Assembly: GCA_033675545.1 (NCBI GenBank)
Contig: JAWDGP010002673.1
Span: forward strand, 178,501-242,500
Direction: 5' to 3'
Length of the DNA: 64,000 bases
DNA from: Elysia crispata
Lineage: Eukaryota; Mollusca; Gastropoda; Plakobranchidae
Part shown: positions 1-64,000 of the stretch, in pieces
Layout of the letters: the number at the start of each line of letters is the position of its first letter
How positions within the stretch are numbered: the stretch's first letter is position 1
Position numbers and translations under genes: made by a program
Notes under the pieces: model-generated
The model's database searches: none
The model's input: only the letters and a program-made list of their open reading frames with translations
What the model was told of the DNA's origin: nothing

Positions 1-126
1 GACTAATCCTTCCCCCTCCAAAATAAGAAAACAACAGAGTTTTTCACTGAAACCCTTCAAGTCAGATGAGTTACAATGCTTTTATAAAACATATTGTTAT
101 GAAAAGAAAAATAAGGGATATTCAAA

Positions 127-52803
<52,677 letters not shown>

Positions 52804-54560
52804 GATTTTTATTTCCTGTTATCCTCGGACTGTATGAAGAGTTGGCTTTTTTTTTTTCAAGTGAAGGAAAAAGTTTTAGGTCAGACAGGAAGTACCTTCA
52901 TAATAATTCAAAGTTGAAAAGATATACGATGGAATCTTCACAATATATACCATACAAACAAACAAAGCATTATTTTGATTTCCAGTCCAAAAAATACATG
53001 TCTTTTTAAATATTTATGATGATGAACTTCTCAAAATGGTCGATTTCAAAAATAATATTTAAGCTCTTTAGCATTTACTATTCAAAGAACTTATGAGCTG
53101 TCACAGAATCTGAAAGTGGTAATCTTAAAATTTTTACCCTGCATTTTCCAGATTTCTTTTATAGTAAACTTGACACAAAAAAATGTTATGATTTAAAATT
53201 TTTTTTTCCTTACAAGACAAAAAACATCTACTTCATAATATTTAAATGATGAAGAGAGTAACAAATAATGGATTAAAACATAATCTAAAATTTGTACAGT
53301 GAGTATCATTTTGATTTGTCACTGTGTAATTTCCAGAACTATTATGATGAATCAATTAACCCCAATCCTGTTTTTATGGTTACCCAAGGGTAGGGAGGAA
53401 AACTATGTTGCTGCCACGGCCAGTTAACTTTTGGACTGGGCAAATAGCCTAATGGTCTAATGATAATGCAAAAATTAGCCAATCACATTACTTTATACCT
53501 CACACCACCACTAGATTCAACTAACATGATTCTAGAAAGACTCAGGAGCAGTCACTATGGTTTGTCAGGATTCTGCATTGATTGTGGAGGGAAGGGTTTG
53601 GGTGGAGGCAAGTGAGGAAGAAAGGAAGGACCAATCACCACAGTCAAGCTGTTTTACTTGCTCTTTGGTCGTAGTATGAACCACATACAAAGGCTGGGTA
53701 GGGAACACCTAATATTTTAGAGGTTTCACAGACGAGGCTACAGACCCTTAGCTTGACTAAGTCAGAATATTTTTAAACTGACCTACATCATTTGATGAAC
53801 TTCTCTTACCTAGCGGTATTTAGCATAATTGTTTTTTGCCCTGCCAAGAACCTAACCATTATGCAAGTACACATGGCTGCTCATCAATGTTCAAATTGTA
53901 CTAGACAGGAGCTAGCGTACTGTGTGGCGTGGGTATGTACTGTATACTCACACTTACATTGTTTGAGACTACTTTAATGATGCCTGGGTAGTCTATATTT
54001 TTTCCCAAGTAATGTTTCCTTGCGATGCAAACAATGCTTGGCGATTTGTACGTATGGCGCTAGCGAAACCATGTGCTAGTTACAATATGACCCATCATTT
54101 GAGGTACATTCTTCTTCTGCAAAACCTAGGTATCTGTAGTAGGAAAAAAGTTTCTGAATGTAGTTCGATTACCTCTAGATCTAGATCTACCACATTCACA
54201 AACTCTGATCTAGATCTAGATCTTACAGTTTAATAATAATTTTACCTCTGAAGTTACTCTAATACGTCAATATGGAAATATTTCACATACAAATAAATAA
54301 ATTTGACGAGAGTATACTTCATAAGATGTTATCTTTCTTTACATATTTCACTTAGATCAAGATATAAATCGAGCTTTTGATAGAATCTTTGAATCGAGAG
54401 TTACCAAATCAAGTTTGTTGATAGCAAGCAACGACTTGTCAACCGATGTAGTTGACAGTGTTCTTTTTATATTTAAACGCTAAAGAGCTACATAGCCGCA
54501 TCTTTGCATAGCCGGTAGCCAAATAACACCCTCTCTACAGAGCGAGGCCTTTTTCATGAT
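52804..54560 (-). promoter_or_regulatory. CC2D2A: Presumed 5' UTR and promoter region of CC2D2A
   Basis: Upstream of the start codon with no gene recognised. The stretch 53340-54550 is somewhat GC-richer than the introns. The transcription start cannot be placed from sequence alone. Confidence 0.35.
54515..54527. promoter_or_regulatory. X-box-like RFX site candidate
   Basis: gtagccaaataac on the plus strand matches the ciliary-gene X-box pattern GTNRCC-N-RGYAAC except at one position. It lies 1.7 kb upstream of the ATG. A chance match is quite possible. Confidence 0.2.
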
Positions 54561-56767
54561 CTTTTTTTTTCAGATGCAAAAAAATTAAGAATTATTTGCT
54601 GGCTGAGAAAAACGATATATTTATTCTATAGATACAAATAATGTATAGGTTTAGAAGAGAAGCTGACGGAACTTTTAAGTGAGAGAAGACATTAATTTCT
54701 GTCATCACGAATATAAACCGAATGGAGAACAAGAAGCAACACCGGCAATAACTATTATGCAAACCATAACCTAAGTTAGAAGGTTTGGAGAATCTCAATT
54801 TGAGAGAGGGGAACACTTGAACGTTGAAGATGATGAATCTAGTAAGTCAAACATAGAACAAAACTCATGAAATTAATTCGAGAAATCGCGGAACTGAAAG
54901 ATGTAGACCTACATCTGTGCTGAAAATGCGACCAAAAGAAAAAAAATTGCCTTCAGTGAAAATAATTATGGTCTGAATGGGACCTGCCATCATGGTTGCA
55001 TAGAACAATGAAATACCGGCATAATTATATTTTGTCTTATAGCTGGAGGCCCAAAAATGCTGGTTTGCCCCCTCTCCATAATTTTGAGGAGACCTAATTT
55101 GTTAGTGACAGTCGTCTCTTCAACCTAAAATTATTGAATCCATGTGGTGCATTTATGATTGGTTACAAGTTATACACAGCAGGGACACTTTTTTCCTCTC
55201 TCTGATCCTCTTGGGCATCAAGATTGTTATCTATTTTCACTCAAAGCAAGTAATGCCGAGAGTAAGGTTGTTCTAAAAACTTGTTATTGTTATTTTTTTT
55301 TATTATGTAAAGGATGATTTTGTTCTTGGCGGAAACTGAACTGCAGATCATAAAGAAGCCGCAACTAGGGGCAAATGATGTTAAGATTTCTTCTATAAAA
55401 TTTAGTTCATTGATTTGAAAGTGAGATCCACTTTTGTCTCACAGTGAAGCACTAGATCTTTGTCCCTTCTTTCAGTGTGACCCGTAAAAATTACAAAATG
55501 TTGGTTTGCGGGAAATGGTTTCCTTGCAATTCACTAGACTCAGAGAGGAGTGTTGAATAAAATTAAAAAAAAAGAAAATCAGCACTTCAAGTGATTGAAA
55601 TCCTCGGTTTTTCAAAGTCAGATTTTAAACCTCAGCCCCCCCCCCCCCCTCTCCCAAATAAAAAAAAAATAAAATAAAAGCACAAAGCCATGATATAAAA
55701 ATTGAATTCGAAAAAAAATATCCAGTCTTGCTTTGCTTTGATATTTAAACCACCAATCTGAGAGTTATGTGGAGAGATAGATCTGAGCACTGAGCTTTGG
55801 AAATATGACGCTTTTTCGAACACTTTTTTTTTAATTGTTTTTCTCCATCAAGTTTTCCCGATTTGTTCTGCTTTCTTTTCTCCTTTTTTCCTTTTTTTCA
55901 ATTTCCATCCCAGGTAAACGCACTAAACATGGGCTTCAATTACTGGTTTAAGTGACATTCCTGGCTTTACGTTTTCAATTTCTCGTTGATTACTTCCTGT
56001 AATTGATTCTATTTGAAGCTGTGGTCAATCAAGGCGAATGAAATCATTAAAAAAAATCAAGTGGGAATGAGTTTTACACTCCTCCATTCATTTCAGACGT
56101 GATTATAATCTCTTGTTTATCTACAGAGATAATATGTTGTGAAAGCGCTTGGCTTAGCTGAGTATTTTCACGTCCCCTTAGTTTCCTGAAGAATTTCCGC
56201 CAAGCCAGAGATAGTCCGCCTCCACCATTAGATGACCCAGCCAAGAATATTTATTGAACTACAAGGTCCAACACTGTACTGGCTGAAGTATCTAAATTTA
56301 GCTCAAGGGCTGATACTTTTTAAAATGACTATGCCCTGCGATTTGTCCAACGCAATAAGTCGTCTTTTTCAAAGATATGTCCCTAAAATATAATGAGAGG
56401 TGCATAGCACTTTGTTGTTGCGAGTTGCACTCTCTGATAAAAGTTACTCTTGACCACAAAGAACAAAGAAATTTTATCCTAGCGCTCGCTCATAAGATAA
56501 TTCTATTAAAATCATCTTCCGACAATCTTAACCCAATCTCTTCTAAGTGGATCATATTGAGGTAGACATACAGAGTGGGTCAATATGACACATATGACAC
56601 ATAATATAAAATAGAATTTCCACTTTCCCGGTCACTATTTTCATGACAGACATCCCTTTGTAGTAGCAATCATGCACATATTGCTGAGTTATCTCAGATA
56701 TTTCTTAGTAGCCTCCTCCTGTTCAATTACTAATACAGGGTCAATGACACACCTTACAGGTATAGGA
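54561..56767. other. Unassigned upstream sequence
   Basis: Nothing recognisable except a poly-C run near 55637-55649. No open frame with a known domain. Confidence 0.5.
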
Positions 56768-57214
<447 letters not shown>

Positions 57215-57560
57215 CATCAAACAATCAGAAGCGTAAATTAGCTAAACACTGTTAATTGTCGGTGAGCCTTGTTACCAATACATGGCTAGGGTTTCAGATT
57301 TGTGCATGCCAATATGCAAGTTCTCGCAGATGCTACAGTTGTGCTTGAGATCAGAACCAGGTAGTCTGATACTCTGAAGGTCTTTACCATATCTGTTTTG
57401 CTTCGTTTTCACCCTCACTCCTTATATTCACTTCTCTGACTTAAAAGAACTGGAAAATTAATGTGCAAGTTGGCTCGAGTTTGGAAAGTAGTATACACAA
57501 AATTCAGAATTCGGAAATAAATAACGGCCATAATCACCCTTTGAATCAGTTTGCCATACA

Positions 57561-57640
57561 GAAGAAGAAGAAGAAGAAGAAGAAGAAGAAGAAGAAGAAG
57601 AAGAAGAAGAAGAAGAAGAAGAAGAAGAAGAAGAAGAAGC

Positions 57641-57698
<58 letters not shown>

Positions 57699-57735
57699 CT
57701 ACAAGAACAAGAAGAACAAGAAGAACAGGAAGAAC
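57561..57735. repeat. GAA then CAA trinucleotide array
   Basis: About 26 pure GAA units (57561-57639), about 20 CAA units, then mixed. The homopurine GAA block has triplex-forming character. Confidence 0.97.
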
Positions 57736-58288
57736 TCGTTTTCTAAAACCTCATTAATAATCTTGGTTTTTTTCTTTCCTTATTAATATCAAAGTCTGCG
57801 ACTCTGCGCGCGGTACGTTTGTGAAGATTATTTCATGCATGCAAAGCCTATCTTAGCAGTGTCTGGGCACATCCTGTCACCCTCCTCTTAGGTCATACCA
57901 TGTCAGCTCTGGCGGCGAACTACATACAAGGAAGTAGGGCACCGCTGACTTTCATTTTGTGTGCGTTTTGCGTGCTGCTATAATTGTGTTGGATGATAAT
58001 CAGTGCTTATAAGTATCTGTAAAAAGATTTTGTTTAGAATTGGATAATGATCTAATTTGCAACCTTCCAAACTCTTCGAAAGAAAAAAAATATGTTAAAA
58101 TCGTGTGTTTCAAAGACAAAGTTGAAATGGGAAAAATTAAACACAGCTGTGGTGGTGATGTTAGTAGAAGCAGCAACAGTAATAATAGCAGCAGCAGCGG
58201 CATCCATTAACATTCTGTTCAAATTATTTCTAAAATAATAATTTCTTAGTATCTTTTTTATCTGGAGTGCAGAAAGATCTTTTGATCA

Positions 58289-58739
58289 GAATACAGAAGA
58301 CTCCTCACATTGTGCTCCTTGTAATAAAGTGCATGAATGGTTATCATTCAAGGTAGAAGCAAAATTTTCTAAAGATAAAGCCACAAACAAAATTATGATG
58401 TGATTCATCCCATATGCAAAACAAAGGTAGAATATTGTCATCAGCATTTTCCCATGACAATTTTAATTTTTTTTTGTTTTTTTTTTTTTTTTAGTGCTAG
58501 GCATATAATGGTGACAATTATGTATGTAACTAAAAGATTGTAACTTACCTGCCCCTAATACTAACTTTTGACTGGAATAGGTATTCAAGATGGTTTGCTT
58601 ACAACAAAATTTTTTTGTTTGGCAGATTAACTAAATACAGTGTAAATCTCCAAATGCTACTGCTATTTTAGCTTAAGGCATCACATGAATGTTTTGATTT
58701 ACATAATACTGATTTTATTTTTAAAAATCATTGAAAAAA
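58289..58739. repeat. Copy B of the CC2D2A intron 1 segment
   Basis: Same orientation and, by eye, same sequence as 52263-52711 apart from a poly-T run of 16 instead of 14. Exon 1 is not included. Confidence 0.95.
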
Positions 58740-61484
<2,745 letters not shown>

Positions 61485-61924
61485 ATTACCGATTTTTTGT
61501 GTTGCTAGTTACCCACTCGAGGCGCTCTATTTTGTAGACATTCGTGCTGAGACATATTTAGCTCAAACAGCAAATCGCCCTCTACGACTGCTAAAGAACT
61601 AGCTGGGCCCCATAAACATTCAATGGGTGATTGGGTAGAGAACAATCAGTTTTCTCTGAATCATAATTTGCTTCAAGCACTAGGAAGCTTGTGAGACACC
61701 TCATAAGAAAAAGGACATACATTTTATAGATAACTATCTATAAATAAACCAACCTAGTTGGGTCCGTTGACACTCTTTATGTTCTTTATTACTTTGAAAT
61801 TTTCCGTGGATTTCCAGAACTTCTTAAAACTACTGCGAAATAATTCAAATTCTTATCATCAAGTGATTCGGTGTTTCAGAGTGAAACAGGACACAATTAA
61901 CGACAAAGGGTCAAGTAATTTGCA

Positions 61925-63035
61925 ATGTATGACTTACTTACTTTGACTTATCGCCGTTCCGCATCGTAGTCATCAGACTGCAACGCCTCGGCTGCCTTTT
62001 GTATTCCTGTGCATAGTATCCTCCACTGATCCCTCTGTTCTGCGATCTTTTTCAGGTTTTCAATGTCTTTGAAGGTTTTAAGACCATAAGTATTACTTTC
62101 TAATCGGGGCAAGTCGTTGTTCAAGACCACTGGCAAGGTAGTGATTGGTCTTCCCCTGTATTTGTCCCCTTATGGGATAAAGAATCCTTCCATGGCTTTA
62201 TTGGCTGGGATTTCTCTGTCGCGTCGCAGTATATGTCCGAACAAACGCCATCTGTTTTCCAAAACATACAGTGAAAGCGGGCGTTCATTGCATTGCTTGT
62301 AGAGAGCCTTGTTTGTTATCTTTACTGGGTATCTTATCCCAACAACCCGCTTCAGCTGTTTTCTGTGAAACGCATCCAATTTCTTTTCTTCAGCTTGTGT
62401 TAGTGCCCACGTAGAACAATTGTAAGTTAAGACAGATTTGACAAGTGCTCTATACAGCTTCAGTTTTGTTTTCTTCTTAAGTTTGTCGCCTCTTACCCAC
62501 ACGTTCTGTAATTTGGCTAGGGCTGCGGTGGACAGTTGCTTTCTTCTCTGTACATCCTCTGTGTCTCCAATTAGGGTTCCGATTTTTTTAGTGTTTTTCC
62601 AGCTTTTTTCATTTCTGTCCAGTATTGTATATTCTGTTTTATCGACATTAACTTCAAGATTGTATCTTTTTAGAACCCTCTGTATCTGTGCTACGTCTAT
62701 TCTCTCTCGTGCTATGAAGTCCACATCATCTGCATATGCTATTTCATTGGGAAGAGTCTTTTCGGATTCAGGAAGTATCGGTCTGACTTCTTTGAGAGCA
62801 TTTTCAAGATATACCACAAACAGGATCGGGCTAAGGCTATCTCCTTGAGGTGTGCCTATATTACTTGTAAATTTCTTTTCCTCTTTTGTTCCTCCTATTC
62901 TTATATTTAGGCAGGTGTTGCTTAGAAGGAACCGCACTAATCTCAGCTCGTCTTCTTCGATGATGGTTTCGAGTATGTTAAGGAGGCAATGTATTGCCTC
63001 GTAAAAATGGTGAATTATAGTGGAGTCTACTTTTT
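61925..63035 (-). pseudogene. 5'-truncated LINE reverse transcriptase pseudogene
   Basis: The minus strand encodes the second half of a non-LTR retrotransposon RT: VDSTIIHHFYEAIHCLL from 63030, GTPQGDSLSPILF and the YADD catalytic motif (the middle and second active-site aspartates of the palm), then the family's C-terminal tail with LTYNCSTWAL, LDAFHRKQLKRVVGIRYP and ENRWRLFGHILRRDREIP. A TAA at 62170-62172 interrupts the frame, and the same frame continues past it as GDKYRGRPITTLP to a stop at 61948. The endonuclease and first RT motifs are absent. A taag-rich stretch at 61921-61945 looks like the 3' end. Transcription from the CC2D2A side is not implied. Confidence 0.9.
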
Positions 63036-63045
63036 AAGACAAAAA

Positions 63046-64000
63046 AGTAGTTGTGTACATAATAATCGTAAACGCAAATTGTCTATTCAGGAATGCATCT
63101 CTTTAAGTGGAATTTTTAGACTCTATAAAAGCCTGAACATAAATCGAGTCTTGCAAATCGTTAAATTAATGTATTGTAAATAAGGATAAGAGAATCAGTT
63201 GAATGTCCATGCCTAAAGAGGCTTCATAATGTCGACGCATGAGTGACACAATGATTGTCTTCTCACCCAGGTCATCTGAAACCTGTTAACTAGAACGAAC
63301 GCAAGTGTGTATTTGTGTGTGCGTGGGTGGGCATGGCGCATTGTAGATCAAACTCGGATATTTTACATGCTCAGAGCAATTTGATGAGAAAGAGTCACCA
63401 GAATCGATCGCTAGCTCGCCTATGCATTATGCATCGAAGCTTCTGCGGCCTTATTCAGACTTCAGAGTGGACAGCCTATGCCACTGCCATGTCTTTGTCA
63501 TGAACCCAAGATAATGTCCCATTTAACGCGATCTCCTTAAGAATCTTTTTGAAGTGCCAGGTCCTCGCTTCTCACAATAGTGGATACCGTATCTCGTGTA
63601 ATGCTTAGTCTTAACGCGCGCGGGTTTTTCTTTTCAGGGTATATGTGTGAGACATCGATAAAATGTTAAAACAGCATAATTCTGGCTCTCCTTCTCTCTT
63701 CACTGCTCTCTGGCTGTGATAAACCATTTTGCTTAAGTTCTATTTATAGATCTCAATCTATTTTCAAGATAAATGAACGCAAAAGTACTTAAAAGTGAAT
63801 ATTATTTTTTTTAAATATTTATCACTTTCTTTTTGTGAGCTAGTGGCGTAATCAAGGAGTCTTCACCCAAAAGTAATCAAAGTTGCTATTCCCACGTCAC
63901 AAATCAATTATTTTCTTCTTGGAAAAATTTCTTTATCTCGCAGCATTCACCTGATTGCCTCTTTTATCGAGGCACTGAACCAAGTCTTTCCATATCCTGT
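63046..64000. other. Unassigned sequence to window end
   Basis: Mixed composition with a short CG-rich spot (aacgcgcgcggg near 63614). No gene or repeat recognised. Confidence 0.5.

Noticed and set aside
62438-62848. 136-codon plus-strand frame
   Set aside because: Lies antisense to the LINE reverse transcriptase, whose motifs are on the minus strand.

Overview
The window is AT-rich eukaryotic DNA, most likely from an invertebrate. It holds spliceosomal introns, long GA, GACA and AAT microsatellites, decayed LINEs and TA-flanked pogo-like MITEs. The LINE types and a scattered CTAGATCTAGATC motif suggest a lophotrochozoan, perhaps a gastropod mollusc. That taxonomic guess is weak; the eukaryotic assignment is certain. 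No rRNA, tRNA, CRISPR array or prokaryotic gene was recognised.

One real gene dominates. On the minus strand, from ATG at 52803 to TAA at 127, lies a complete 44-exon CC2D2A (coiled-coil and C2 domain-containing protein 2A, the MKS6/Joubert ciliary transition-zone protein). I traced every exon by hand. All 43 intron phases agree and the exons sum to 5,280 nt (1,759 residues plus stop), against about 1,620 residues in human. Domain order is: charged, low-complexity N-terminus; coiled coil (about 592-740); first C2-like region (about 815-970); second C2 (about 1185-1340); degenerate transglutaminase-like C-terminal region (about 1395-1759). In cilia this protein works in the MKS module of the transition zone with B9-domain proteins, tectonics and TMEM proteins. 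No partner gene is in the window.

The introns carry the accessory material: pogo-like MITEs in introns 11, 13 and 14 (39.0-39.8, 36.25-36.9 and 34.1-35.0 kb), partial ones elsewhere, LINE remnants in introns 11, 14 and 21, and many microsatellites. The most notable structure is a four-copy 60-bp tandem repeat at 12.38-12.62 kb. It copies the 3' splice site and first codons of exon 34 and stays open in the CC2D2A frame, so it could give graded in-frame insertions of 20, 40 or 60 residues in the second C2 domain. Intron 18 uses a GC-AG splice pair.

From 52.8 to 64 kb the window is upstream or intergenic. It holds a probable promoter area with a weak X-box (RFX) candidate, large microsatellites, a copy of most of CC2D2A intron 1 that differs only in one poly-T length (58289-58739), a 5'-truncated LINE reverse-transcriptase pseudogene with an in-frame stop (61.9-63.0 kb), and unassigned sequence.
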